A stretch of 46,941 bases of DNA from an uncultured Clostridia bacterium (GTDB lineage: Bacteria > Bacillota > Clostridia > Oscillospirales > Acutalibacteraceae), in NCBI GenBank assembly GCA_937901145.1, contig CALCHE010000091.1, positions 1 through 46,941 on the forward strand, written 5' to 3'. A model generated the notes under the pieces. The model was not told the origin of the DNA. It worked only from the letters and a program-made list of their open reading frames with translations, and did not search any database. Made by a program: the position numbers and the translations under genes. Below are positions 1-6,508 of this stretch, piece after piece; within the stretch, counting starts at the first letter, position 1; each line of letters begins with the position of its first letter.

Positions 1-38
1 GCAGCAGGAAAGCGTTTGATTTTGTTGTTCTGCGGCAC
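1..38 (-). CDS. Possible 5' end of an unidentified gene (partial)
   Basis: A GTG at 38-36 on the minus strand follows an AGAAGGGATACCT-type ribosome binding site and opens a frame that runs off the window edge, beginning MPQNNKIKRFPAA. It would be divergent from sigK. An alternative ATG at 63-61 is in a different frame and has no good ribosome binding site. Too little is visible to name a product. Confidence 0.3.
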   Translation of the reverse strand, partial: MPQNNKIKRFPA

Positions 39-160
39 AGGTATCCCTTCTTTCTGTTTTCATATGTGATTATTATATATTATAATGAAGAATTTATCAA
101 TAGTGAAACAAAAAGCATACCGATATATACCTCCGGCATAAACATCTACGGGGTGATATA

Positions 161-850
161 ATGTTCGAACTGATAAGCGCAATTCTAAACAATTTTCTTT
201 TTTTCTTTCTCCACCTGAAAAATCTCTCTTCCTTTCCAAAGCCGCTTTCGGCAGAAAAAGAAAAAGAGCTTCTGACGAAAATGAAAAAGCACGGTGACAC
301 TAAGGCAAGAGAAAAGCTGATAGAGCATAATCTGCGTCTGGTATCGCACATAATCAAAAAATACTATTCGGAGTATGACGAGCAGGAGGATTTAATCTCT
401 ATCGGCACTATCGGACTGATAAAAGGCATCGATTCATTTAAAGACGACAAAGGAATTAAGCTCGCTACCTATGTTTCGAAGTGTATCGAAAATGAAATTC
501 TGATGTACTTCCGTTCTAAGAAGAAGGATTCAAATACTGTTTCTGTTAATGAACCTATTGACACTGACAGCGAAGGTAACCCACTGACTCTCATAGACAT
601 CATATACTGTGAGGATACCATAAGCGACGATATCGACCTTAAGAGAAAGAGCCGTACCCTTTACGAATATATCGAAAGAATCGAAAATGAAAGGGACAAG
701 GAAATAATCATACGAAGATACGGTCTTTATAACCGAAAAGAGCAAACCCAGCGCGAAATAGCTAAGGATATGAACATTTCCCGTTCCTATGTGTCAAGAA
801 TAGAGAAAAAGGTTATAGAAGAACTGAGAGAAATGTTCGGAATCAAATAA
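161..850 (+). CDS. sigK: RNA polymerase sporulation sigma factor, pro-sigma-K
   Basis: Late mother-cell sigma factor of sporulation (229 aa). It begins with a hydrophobic pro-sequence (about residues 1-18, rich in Phe/Leu/Ile) followed by the FPKPLS stretch that also follows the processing site in Bacillus pro-sigma-K. Region 2 (about 52-121) contains IEHNLRLV, DLISIGTIGLIKGI and LATYVSKCIENEILM. Region 4 (about 165-225) ends in a helix-turn-helix with QREIAKDMNISRSYVSRIEK. By family knowledge the pro-form is membrane-held and activated by SpoIVFB cleavage. The ATG is preceded by GGGGTGATATA. A CATACCGAT string at 116-124 resembles a sigma-E -10 element, but no convincing -35 accompanies it. 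The frame is continuous, so the gene is not split by a skin-type element here. No spoIVFB or recombinase gene is visible. A terminator follows directly. Confidence 0.93.
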   Translation: MFELISAILNNFLFFFLHLKNLSSFPKPLSAEKEKELLTKMKKHGDTKAREKLIEHNLRLVSHIIKKYYSEYDEQEDLISIGTIGLIKGIDSFKDDKGIKLATYVSKCIENEILMYFRSKKKDSNTVSVNEPIDTDSEGNPLTLIDIIYCEDTISDDIDLKRKSRTLYEYIERIENERDKEIIIRRYGLYNRKEQTQREIAKDMNISRSYVSRIEKKVIEELREMFGIK

Positions 851-900
851 AAAAATCACAGGTCACTACTTTCACGTAATGATCTGTGATTTACTTTTTT
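851..900. terminator. Bidirectional terminator between sigK and the convergent small membrane protein gene
   Basis: Inverted repeat ATCACAG (855-861) and CTGTGAT (884-890), extended inward by TCA/TGA with one mismatch, about 11 pairs in all. It is flanked by an A-run on the left and TTTTTT on the right, so it can serve both convergent genes. Confidence 0.75.
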
Positions 901-1331
901 CAGTCAAAAAGCTTTTTAAGAGCACCGGGATTTCTGACAGCATAAACATAAGAAGGAGCTTTGCCGTCAGTTCCGTTATCATCTGCCCACAGCTCCGTAA
1001 AATCTTCGTTAATGTAAACCGTATAGCTTTCATCAAAAACAAGTCTGTAGCTGTAGTCTTTGTCATCGCTTATTTCTGCCGAAACAGGCTCAGCTTCGAT
1101 TTTAATTTTATTTATTGCACGAAGTCTTTTCTCTGGCGATACGGTGGTAAAGAAATTATCATCTCCGTCATAGTACTGTATCTTTTCAACCTCAATGAAA
1201 ATATCCTCGTAATTTTCGATGTCGCTGATTCTGAGAGCAGTCATTTCAGATACAACCGTCAAAGCACATAGAGCGATAATAATAACAGCTGTAACAATTA
1301 GGGGTATTTTGTATTTTTTCATTTTCTCCAT
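900..1331 (-). CDS. Small membrane-anchored extracytoplasmic protein of unknown function
   Basis: 143 residues. The N-terminus is MEKMKK followed by one hydrophobic segment (about residues 8-28: IPLIVTAVIIIALCALTVV) and then an acidic soluble domain rich in Tyr and Asp, so a single-pass protein with its bulk outside the cell is likely. No family recognised. It lies 26 bp downstream of rbgA on the same strand and probably shares its transcript. Two starts are possible: ATG at 1331 (AAAGGA about 10 nt upstream) or ATG at 1322 (GGAG only 3 nt upstream). I prefer 1331. The gene ends inside the shared terminator with sigK. Confidence 0.7.
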   Translation of the reverse strand: MEKMKKYKIPLIVTAVIIIALCALTVVSEMTALRISDIENYEDIFIEVEKIQYYDGDDNFFTTVSPEKRLRAINKIKIEAEPVSAEISDDKDYSYRLVFDESYTVYINEDFTELWADDNGTDGKAPSYVYAVRNPGALKKLFD

Positions 1332-1357
1332 TTTTAAACATTCCTTTATCTTTAATC

Positions 1358-2239
1358 TTATTTTCTCGGAGGTCTCTCGAAGGAGATTTTCCCCATTTTA
1401 CCGCCACGGTATTCATCTAAAAGCATTATAGATGCTCTCTCTGTGTTAACCTCTCCGCCACGGATTAGCATACCTCTTTCACGGCCGATTTCTTCGAGAA
1501 TTTCCCAGGGCATTACAGCGTGAATATCATCAATGTTATTCAGCTTAAATCTCGATGTCAGCTTATCCTCGTAGCCGTCACGGAGCACCTCAATAAGACG
1601 GACTGCCATGGTCTCGCTGTCTAAAACCTCATCCTTTACCGAGCCGATGAATGCGAGTCTGTCACCTACCACAGGGTCGTCAAATTTAGGCCACAGCACA
1701 CCGGGAGTATCCAGAAGCTCTATTCCTCCTCCGATGGCAAACCACTGGTTATGCCTCGTTACACCGGGCTTGTCGGCTACCTTGGCGCGGTTTTTACCTG
1801 CCATACGGTTAATGAAGGAGGACTTTCCTGTGTTAGGAATACCTACCACCATCATTCGCAGTGCTTTGCCGGGCATACCCTTTTCCTCGTTTGAGCGGAT
1901 TTTATCGGCTAAGACAGTACGGACAAGCTCGTGATATTTGTTAAGCCCCTTACCTGTACGACAGTCCACGGGTAGAGCATACTGTCCTTTTTCTCTGAAA
2001 TACTCTATCCACTGTCTCGTTATGTTATCGTCAGCCATATCGCACTTATTGAGAAGCACGATTCTCGGCTTTTTATTTGTCAGCTCATCAAGCTCAGGAT
2101 TGCGGCTTGACATAGGTATTCTGGCATCTAAAAGCTCCGTAACCGCGTCAACCATAGATAGACTTTCTTTTATGAGGCGGCGTGTTTTCGCCATATGACC
2201 GGGAAACCACTGCACCGTCTGTTTCTGAGTGTCTGCCAT
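1358..2239 (-). CDS. rbgA: Ribosome biogenesis GTPase RbgA (YlqF)
   Basis: Circularly permuted GTPase (293 aa) needed for late 50S subunit assembly in Firmicutes. The order of motifs shows the permutation: WFPGHMAK (11-18), then G4 NKCD (64-67), then G1 GIPNTGKSS (133-141), G2 PGVTR (159-163) and G3 DTPG (177-180). The C-terminal helical domain completes the usual length. The start follows AAGGAGGAACAGCT. It lies downstream of lepB and rplS, the common Firmicute arrangement, but a strong hairpin terminator (2271-2304) stands between lepB and rbgA, so expression must come from read-through or a promoter I could not identify. Confidence 0.95.
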   Translation of the reverse strand: MADTQKQTVQWFPGHMAKTRRLIKESLSMVDAVTELLDARIPMSSRNPELDELTNKKPRIVLLNKCDMADDNITRQWIEYFREKGQYALPVDCRTGKGLNKYHELVRTVLADKIRSNEEKGMPGKALRMMVVGIPNTGKSSFINRMAGKNRAKVADKPGVTRHNQWFAIGGGIELLDTPGVLWPKFDDPVVGDRLAFIGSVKDEVLDSETMAVRLIEVLRDGYEDKLTSRFKLNNIDDIHAVMPWEILEEIGRERGMLIRGGEVNTERASIMLLDEYRGGKMGKISFERPPRK

Positions 2240-2270
2240 AGCTGTTCCTCCTTATCTTGTCTTAATTTTA

Positions 2271-2304
2271 CGAAAAAAGGCTGATACTAAAATATATCAG
2301 CCTG
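2271..2304 (-). terminator. Rho-independent terminator after lepB
   Basis: On the minus strand AGGCTGATA pairs with TATCAGCCT (9 bp, 8-nt loop; plus-strand arms 2278-2286 and 2295-2303) and is followed by TTTTTT. It sits in the 71-bp gap between lepB and rbgA. Confidence 0.85.
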
Positions 2305-2310
2305 TGTTTT

Positions 2311-2916
2311 TTATTTTACCTTCCATTCGGAAACGGAATAAACTTTCGTTTCTCGAGAATACTCATCGATATTGAAAATTTTGTACTTAACCTCACCGAG
2401 GATATAGTTCTCGTCTATAAAGCCTACCTTGTCCGAACGGCTGTCCGATGAGTGCTGTCTGTTATCACCCATAACGAAAACATGTCCCTCAGGTACTGTA
2501 AGCGGGAAATTCACACCATCACTGTCGATAGTAGCGTTATTGATATAAGGCTCATTGAGAAGCTGACCGTCAACAAACACATCGCCTGTGGAAAAATCGA
2601 TGTCAACCGTCTGATTTTCCGTAGCAATTACGCGCTTTACGATAGGCTCATTAAATGCATTGGGCTGGGTAATGATCACCACATCACCGTACTCAGGCTT
2701 AGTGTCAAAGGCACTTACCATAAGCCAGTCACCGTCGTGAAGAGTGGGAACCATAGAGCTTCCGACTACACCTACCACACGGAAAATGAGGGTGAATATA
2801 ATCATAATGGTAACGAGCGCCGTAGCGATTACCGATGCAAAGTCATAGACATTTATAATTACTTTATCCTTAAAAGTAAGCTCCGATTTATCTTTTTCTG
2901 TAATATCCTTCATCAT
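2311..2916 (-). CDS. lepB: Signal peptidase I
   Basis: Membrane serine protease that removes Sec signal peptides (201 aa with the chosen start). One N-terminal transmembrane segment (about residues 28-46), then box B with GSSMVPTL (catalytic Ser54), box D with KRVIA (catalytic Lys94) and box E GDNRQHSSDSR (150-160). The frame is open further upstream, to 3144, but that part overlaps rplS and has no family character. The ATG at 2916 has GAAAGGCGGC six nt before it, which decides the start. A hairpin terminator separates it from rplS upstream and another follows it, so it may be only partly co-transcribed with its neighbours. Confidence 0.95.
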   Translation of the reverse strand: MMKDITEKDKSELTFKDKVIINVYDFASVIATALVTIMIIFTLIFRVVGVVGSSMVPTLHDGDWLMVSAFDTKPEYGDVVIITQPNAFNEPIVKRVIATENQTVDIDFSTGDVFVDGQLLNEPYINNATIDSDGVNFPLTVPEGHVFVMGDNRQHSSDSRSDKVGFIDENYILGEVKYKIFNIDEYSRETKVYSVSEWKVK

Positions 2917-2950
2917 ATATGAGCCGCCTTTCTGAAAAAATAAAATACTG

Positions 2951-2986
2951 CAGTAAAACAAAAGAGGAAGGGATTTACCCTTCCTT
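2951..2986 (-). terminator. Rho-independent terminator after rplS
   Basis: Minus-strand AGGAAGGG/CCCTTCCT stem (8 bp, 5-nt loop; plus arms 2965-2972 and 2978-2985) followed by CTTTTGTTTTA. It would end the rplS transcript before lepB, at least in part. Confidence 0.75.
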
Positions 2987-3001
2987 CCGTTTGCGTGTTT
3001 A

Positions 3002-3346
3002 TCAGCCGATCTTTTCCTTAACCTTAGCTGACTTACCAACTCTGTCACGAAGGTAATAAAGCTTGCTTCTGCGAACCTTACCGTTTCTGACAACTTCAAC
3101 CTTAGCAACGTTGGGTGAGTGAACGGGGAATACCCTTTCAACACCTACACCGTAGGATACACGGCGAACTGTGAAGGTTGATGAGATTCCGCTGCCCTTT
3201 TTGGCGATGATGGTACCTTCAAACACCTGAATTCTTTCTCTTTCGCCTTCACGGATTTTTACGTGAACACGAACAGTGCTACCGATGTCAAGTGCGGGTA
3301 CTTCAGCCTTAAGGCTTGAGTCTGAGATGAGTTTGAGTGCGTCCAT
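3002..3346 (-). CDS. rplS: 50S ribosomal protein L19
   Basis: L19 (114 aa) lies at the interface of the ribosomal subunits. Full-length match to the family: LDIGSTVRVHVKIREGERERIQ, the FEGTIIAKKGSG loop, TFTVRRVSYGVGVERVFPVHSP and the C-terminal RSKLYYLRDRVGKSAKVKEKI. The start follows AGGAGGAACAAAAA. It has its own promoter at 3475-3503 and an mRNA leader of about 120 nt with long-range complementarity (see the leader entry), as expected for a ribosomal protein gene under feedback control. Confidence 0.97.
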   Translation of the reverse strand: MDALKLISDSSLKAEVPALDIGSTVRVHVKIREGERERIQVFEGTIIAKKGSGISSTFTVRRVSYGVGVERVFPVHSPNVAKVEVVRNGKVRRSKLYYLRDRVGKSAKVKEKIG

Positions 3347-3372
3347 TTTTTGTTCCTCCTAAATTCTGCCAC

Positions 3373-3439
3373 GTTCATTCCGAATAACTCAGAAGAGGAC
3401 CGCTTGCTTTAATACTGACTGAATTCAGCCGGCATGAAC
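3373..3439 (-). promoter_or_regulatory. Structured 5' leader of rplS, candidate L19 autoregulatory element
   Basis: On the minus strand GTTCATGCC (plus 3431-3439) can pair with GGAATGAAC (plus 3373-3381), 8 of 9 positions, closing a domain just upstream of the ribosome binding site. L19 leaders are known RNA elements in Firmicutes, but I matched only position and pairing, not the published consensus. Confidence 0.45.
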
Positions 3440-3474
3440 CACATTGCTACAGCAACGGATACAAATGCCTAAAT

Positions 3475-3503
3475 ATATTATCACAAGAGAAGAAAAAAAG
3501 CAA
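3475..3503 (-). promoter_or_regulatory. Sigma-A promoter for rplS
   Basis: Minus-strand TTGCTT (plus 3498-3503), 17-bp spacer, TAATAT (plus 3475-3480). It lies between the end of tgt and the rplS leader. Confidence 0.65.
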
Positions 3504-3532
3504 GTCTTTTTTGAAAAAAATTACATTTTTCT

Positions 3533-4663
3533 TTATATTCTTGTGTCAAGTAAGTCCACATACTTATCTTTGAACTCGTCAAAGGTGCCGTTTTCGATGC
3601 TTTCTCTTATCTTTTCCATAAGGGTGTTATAAAAGTAAAGATTATGCATTACGCAAAGTCTCATAGCAAGCATCTCTTTACATTTGAAAAGATGTCTGAT
3701 ATAAGAGCGGCTGAAATTTCTGCAGGTAGGACAGTCACATTCAGGGTCGATGGGAAGAGCATCCTTTTCGTACTTTGCATTATTGATATTTATGATTCCG
3801 TTCCAGGTATTAAGATGACCGTGGCGGGCATTTCGGGAAGGCATAACGCAGTCGAAAAGGTCAACCCCCCTGCTGACAGCCTCGATGATATTTCCGGGAG
3901 TTCCCACACCCATCAGATAACGGGGTTTATCCTTTGGCATATAAGGCTCTACGGCAGAAATAATTCTGTACATATCCTCCTTCGGCTCACCTACGGCAAG
4001 ACCGCCGATAGCATAGCCGTCAAGATCCAATTCGGCGATTTCCTTCATATTCTCGACTCTTAGGTCGTCGAAGGTGCATCCCTGATTAATACCGAAAAGA
4101 AGCTGATTTTTATTAATTGTGTCAGGCAGAGAATTCAGTCTGTCCATTTCAGCCTTACATCTTTTCAGCCATCTGACAGTACGTGCGCAGGAATCCTTGG
4201 CATATTCATACTTAGCGGGATTTTCCACACATTCATCGAATGCCATAGCGATGGTTGAGCCAAGATTTGACTGAATCTGCATACTTTCCTCGGGTCCCAT
4301 AAAAATCTTTCTGCCGTCGATATGTGAATTGAAGGTTACGCCCTCTTCTTTGATTTTACGAAGTCCTGCCAAAGAGAAAACCTGAAATCCGCCGCTGTCG
4401 GTAAGGATAGGTCCGTCCCATCGGGTAAATTCGTGAAGACCGCCCATTTCGCGAACCAGACCGTCACCCGGTCTTACGTGAAGATGATAGGTATTTGACA
4501 GCATAACCTGACATTTGATTTCCTTTAAATCAATAGCTGAAAGAGCACCCTTGATAGCACCGCAGGTAGCAACATTCATAAATGCCGGAGTCTGTACAGT
4601 TCCGTGCACTGTTTCAAAGACACTTCTTCGTGCTTTATCGTTAGTTTTGATTACTTTAAACAT
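3533..4663 (-). CDS. tgt: Queuine tRNA-ribosyltransferase (tRNA-guanine transglycosylase)
   Basis: Exchanges guanine at position 34 of GUN-anticodon tRNAs for preQ1, the step before QueA in bacterial queuosine synthesis (376 aa, full length). LTDSGGFQV holds the general-base Asp89. DLFDCVMPSRNARHG holds the nucleophile Asp271. The zinc site is CDCPTC (Cys309, Cys311, Cys314) plus His340. The start has GAGGTG eight nt upstream. In most Firmicutes tgt directly follows queA. Here a toxin-antitoxin cassette with its own terminator lies between them. No clear separate tgt promoter was found in the 96-bp gap upstream. Confidence 0.97.
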   Translation of the reverse strand: MFKVIKTNDKARRSVFETVHGTVQTPAFMNVATCGAIKGALSAIDLKEIKCQVMLSNTYHLHVRPGDGLVREMGGLHEFTRWDGPILTDSGGFQVFSLAGLRKIKEEGVTFNSHIDGRKIFMGPEESMQIQSNLGSTIAMAFDECVENPAKYEYAKDSCARTVRWLKRCKAEMDRLNSLPDTINKNQLLFGINQGCTFDDLRVENMKEIAELDLDGYAIGGLAVGEPKEDMYRIISAVEPYMPKDKPRYLMGVGTPGNIIEAVSRGVDLFDCVMPSRNARHGHLNTWNGIININNAKYEKDALPIDPECDCPTCRNFSRSYIRHLFKCKEMLAMRLCVMHNLYFYNTLMEKIRESIENGTFDEFKDKYVDLLDTRI

Positions 4664-4713
4664 TAAGTTTTCACCTCAAAATTACTGCGTCCTGTAAATT
4701 AACCCATATTTCT

Positions 4714-4749
4714 TCAAAAAGCAACGCAAGAGACTGAACTCCTGCGCCG
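4714..4749 (-). terminator. Terminator of the toxin-antitoxin operon
   Basis: On the minus strand an 11-pair stem forms between CGGCGCAGGAG (plus 4739-4749) and CTCTTGCGTTG (plus 4722-4732), including G-U pairs, with a 6-nt loop and then CTTTTTG. Because of the wobble pairs it is better on the minus strand than on the plus strand. Confidence 0.7.
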
Positions 4750-4759
4750 TTTCAATAAG

Positions 4760-4981
4760 TTAAGCAAACTTCTCGCTGAGATTATCCCAATCAATTTCAC
4801 TTTCATCAACAAAGCCGCTGTTTTCAGCCTGTGCAATAAGCTTTGCCTCCTCGGAGGTAACCTTTGTAAAATCCGGATCCCAGGCAAGAACAAGCTTTTT
4901 TATGAACTCATAAGCAAACTGCTTATCTTCTTCTGGAAGCATATCGAGAAGCCTTGCGGCATCCATAGCAACATTTGACAT
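4760..4981 (-). CDS. Putative antitoxin of a RelE-type toxin-antitoxin pair
   Basis: A 73-residue acidic protein starting MSNVAMDAARLLDMLPEED. An N-terminal helical part is followed by a flexible, Glu/Asp-rich C-terminus ending in DWDNLSEKFA, the general build of antitoxins whose tail wraps the toxin. The start has GGAGG seven nt upstream. It begins 12 bp after the stop of the RelE-like gene, so the order is toxin first, as in higBA-type operons. Assignment rests on size, charge and the partner gene; no DNA-binding motif is obvious. Confidence 0.7.
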   Translation of the reverse strand: MSNVAMDAARLLDMLPEEDKQFAYEFIKKLVLAWDPDFTKVTSEEAKLIAQAENSGFVDESEIDWDNLSEKFA

Positions 4982-4993
4982 ACATTTTCCTCC

Positions 4994-5254
4994 TTATTTA
5001 TAAATATCTCCACGGTTTCCGATATCGATCACGAAAAGAATTTCCAAATCGTTATCTTTGCCGTATTTATATATTATTCTCCAGGAACCGACTCTTAATC
5101 TTTTCCGTTCATCAGTATAGCCCTGCATCAGTTTAATATCTCCTACGGGCGGTGTAAGTGTCAGACCTTCAATAGCTTTCCTTATTCTTTCAACTGATTT
5201 TTTATCAAGTCGAGCTAAAAACTTAAGAGCATCCTTCGAATATCGTATTATCAT
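4994..5254 (-). CDS. RelE/ParE-family toxin (mRNA interferase-like)
   Basis: An 86-residue basic protein with the RelE/ParE pattern: YSKDALKFLARLDKKSVERIRKAIEGL helical hairpin, then GYTDERKRLRVGSWRIIYKY and the terminal strand LEILFVIDIGNRGDIYK. The RLRVGSWRIIY strand and a final hydrophobic strand with Arg are typical of ribosome-dependent mRNA cleaving members. A very good promoter (5292-5320) lies immediately upstream, placed right at the end of queA, and the antitoxin gene follows. The pair is therefore an autonomous cassette inside the queA-tgt pair. Confidence 0.85.
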   Translation of the reverse strand: MIIRYSKDALKFLARLDKKSVERIRKAIEGLTLTPPVGDIKLMQGYTDERKRLRVGSWRIIYKYGKDNDLEILFVIDIGNRGDIYK

Positions 5255-5291
5255 AATTATCTCCGTATTAAATATATGTGCTTACACTCAT

Positions 5292-5320
5292 ATTTTAACA
5301 TATTATATGATTTTGGTCAA
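5292..5320 (-). promoter_or_regulatory. Promoter of the toxin-antitoxin operon
   Basis: Minus-strand TTGACC (plus 5315-5320), 17-bp spacer, TAAAAT (plus 5292-5297). It begins 2 bp beyond the queA stop. Confidence 0.75.
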
Positions 5321-5322
5321 TA

Positions 5323-6348
5323 TCATCTCAAAAACACCGCATCACCAAAGGAGAAAAATCTGTATCTTTCCTCGACAGCTTTTTTGTAAAAATTCATCGT
5401 ATTATCATATCCGCAGAAAGCACTTACAAGCATTATGAGTGTGCTTTCGGGAAGGTGGAAATTAGTGATAAGAGCATCGATACATTTGAACTCATAGCCG
5501 GGATAGATAAAAATATCCGTCCAGCCTTCACTTTCTTCGATTTTACCCTTAAAGGTACCTACTGATTCAAGTGTACGGCAGCTGGTGGTGCCGACAGCGA
5601 TAACTCTGCCGCCTTTATTTTTAGTATCATTTATAAGCTCTGCCGTTTCCTTCGGTAACCAATAATGCTCGGAATGCATAATATGCTGTGAGATATCCTC
5701 CGCCTTGACAGGACGGAAGGTACCGAGACCTACGTGAAGAGTGACATAACCAATCTTTACGCCCTTAGCCTCTATTTTTTTCATCAGCTCCTCTGTAAAG
5801 TGAAGACCTGCAGTAGGTGCAGCTGCCGAGCCGAGTTCTTTGGAATAGACAGTCTGGTATCTTTCCTGGTTTTCGAGCTTTTCCGTTATATAGGGAGGCA
5901 GAGGCATCTGTCCGATTTCATCGAGAACATTAAAGAAGTTACCTTCATAAAAAAACTTTACAAGTCTGTTGCCACCCTCGAGAACATCCATAACCTCAGC
6001 AGAAAGAAGGCCCTCACCGAAGGTGAAGCGTGTGCCGGGTTTCGCTCTTTTACCGGGACCGGTGATACACTCCCAAACGTCGTCACCCTTATTAGTAAGA
6101 AGGAGAAATTCAACTTTCGCCCCTGTACCGTCCTTAATGCCGAAGATACGAGCAGGAAGAACACGGGTGTTATTAAGAATAAGGCAGTCCCCTTCTCTGA
6201 GCTCGTCGAGAATATCGTAAAAATGCTTATGCTGAAATTCACCGCTTATTTTGTCCACAGTCATAAGCCTTGAGGAATCTCTTGGTTCTACAGGATGCTG
6301 TGCGATAAGCTCTTCGGGTAAATCATAGAAAAAATCTGATTTATTCAT
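5323..6348 (-). CDS. queA: S-adenosylmethionine:tRNA ribosyltransferase-isomerase
   Basis: Makes epoxyqueuosine in tRNA by transferring the ribosyl group of S-adenosylmethionine onto preQ1 (341 aa, the usual size). Family stretches: SDFFYDLPEELIAQHP at the N-terminus, SRLMTVDK, LILNNTRVLPARIFG, LPPYI, YQTVY, AAPTAGLHFTEEL and the C-terminal LITNFHLPESTLIMLVSAFCGY. The open frame starts at 6387, but the ATG at 6348 has AAAGGA six nt upstream and begins with the conserved sequence, so I use it. The promoter lies in the divergent region with asd. Confidence 0.97.
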   Translation of the reverse strand: MNKSDFFYDLPEELIAQHPVEPRDSSRLMTVDKISGEFQHKHFYDILDELREGDCLILNNTRVLPARIFGIKDGTGAKVEFLLLTNKGDDVWECITGPGKRAKPGTRFTFGEGLLSAEVMDVLEGGNRLVKFFYEGNFFNVLDEIGQMPLPPYITEKLENQERYQTVYSKELGSAAAPTAGLHFTEELMKKIEAKGVKIGYVTLHVGLGTFRPVKAEDISQHIMHSEHYWLPKETAELINDTKNKGGRVIAVGTTSCRTLESVGTFKGKIEESEGWTDIFIYPGYEFKCIDALITNFHLPESTLIMLVSAFCGYDNTMNFYKKAVEERYRFFSFGDAVFLR

Positions 6349-6380
6349 CTTAAATCCTTTCACAAACTTGTAAAAATTGA

Positions 6381-6409
6381 TTGACACTTTAATTCATAAG
6401 TGATATTAT
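6381..6409 (+). promoter_or_regulatory. Sigma-A promoter for asd-dapA
   Basis: TTGACA (6381-6386), 17-bp spacer, TATTAT (6404-6409). It gives a leader of about 95 nt that contains the palindrome described separately. Confidence 0.8.
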
Positions 6410-6425
6410 ATAAAAGTTAATACCT

Positions 6426-6454
6426 ATTATAGTGCATAATGCTTAATTAAGCAA
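6426..6454 (-). promoter_or_regulatory. Sigma-A promoter for queA
   Basis: Minus-strand TTGCTT (plus 6449-6454), 17-bp spacer, TATAAT (plus 6426-6431). The spacer and -35 overlap the palindrome at 6440-6453. Confidence 0.7.
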
Positions 6455-6466
6455 CAGTTTTATGCA
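6433..6466. repeat. Nested inverted repeat between queA and asd
   Basis: A perfect 14-bp palindrome TGCTTAATTAAGCA (6440-6453) is enclosed by TGCATAA (6433-6439) and TTATGCA (6460-6466). It overlaps the queA promoter and lies in the untranslated leader of asd. It may be an operator or an RNA hairpin. Confidence 0.6.
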
Positions 6467-6508
6467 AAATAATAAGTATAAATTTTGGATAAAAATAGAG
6501 GTGTTTTT

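Noticed and set aside
110..130. Sigma-E promoter for sigK
   Set aside because: CATACCGAT looks like a -10 element, but no acceptable -35 element lies at the right distance, so it was not annotated.
2917..3144. Extended N-terminus of the signal peptidase frame
   Set aside because: It overlaps rplS and its terminator, has no family similarity, and a clear ribosome binding site precedes the ATG at 2916.
5958..6273. Overlapping open frames on both strands inside queA
   Set aside because: They are shadows of the strongly conserved queA frame and have no start signals.
6410..6508. Lysine riboswitch in the asd leader
   Set aside because: The leader is under 100 nt, too short for the lysine riboswitch, and lacks its multi-stem junction.
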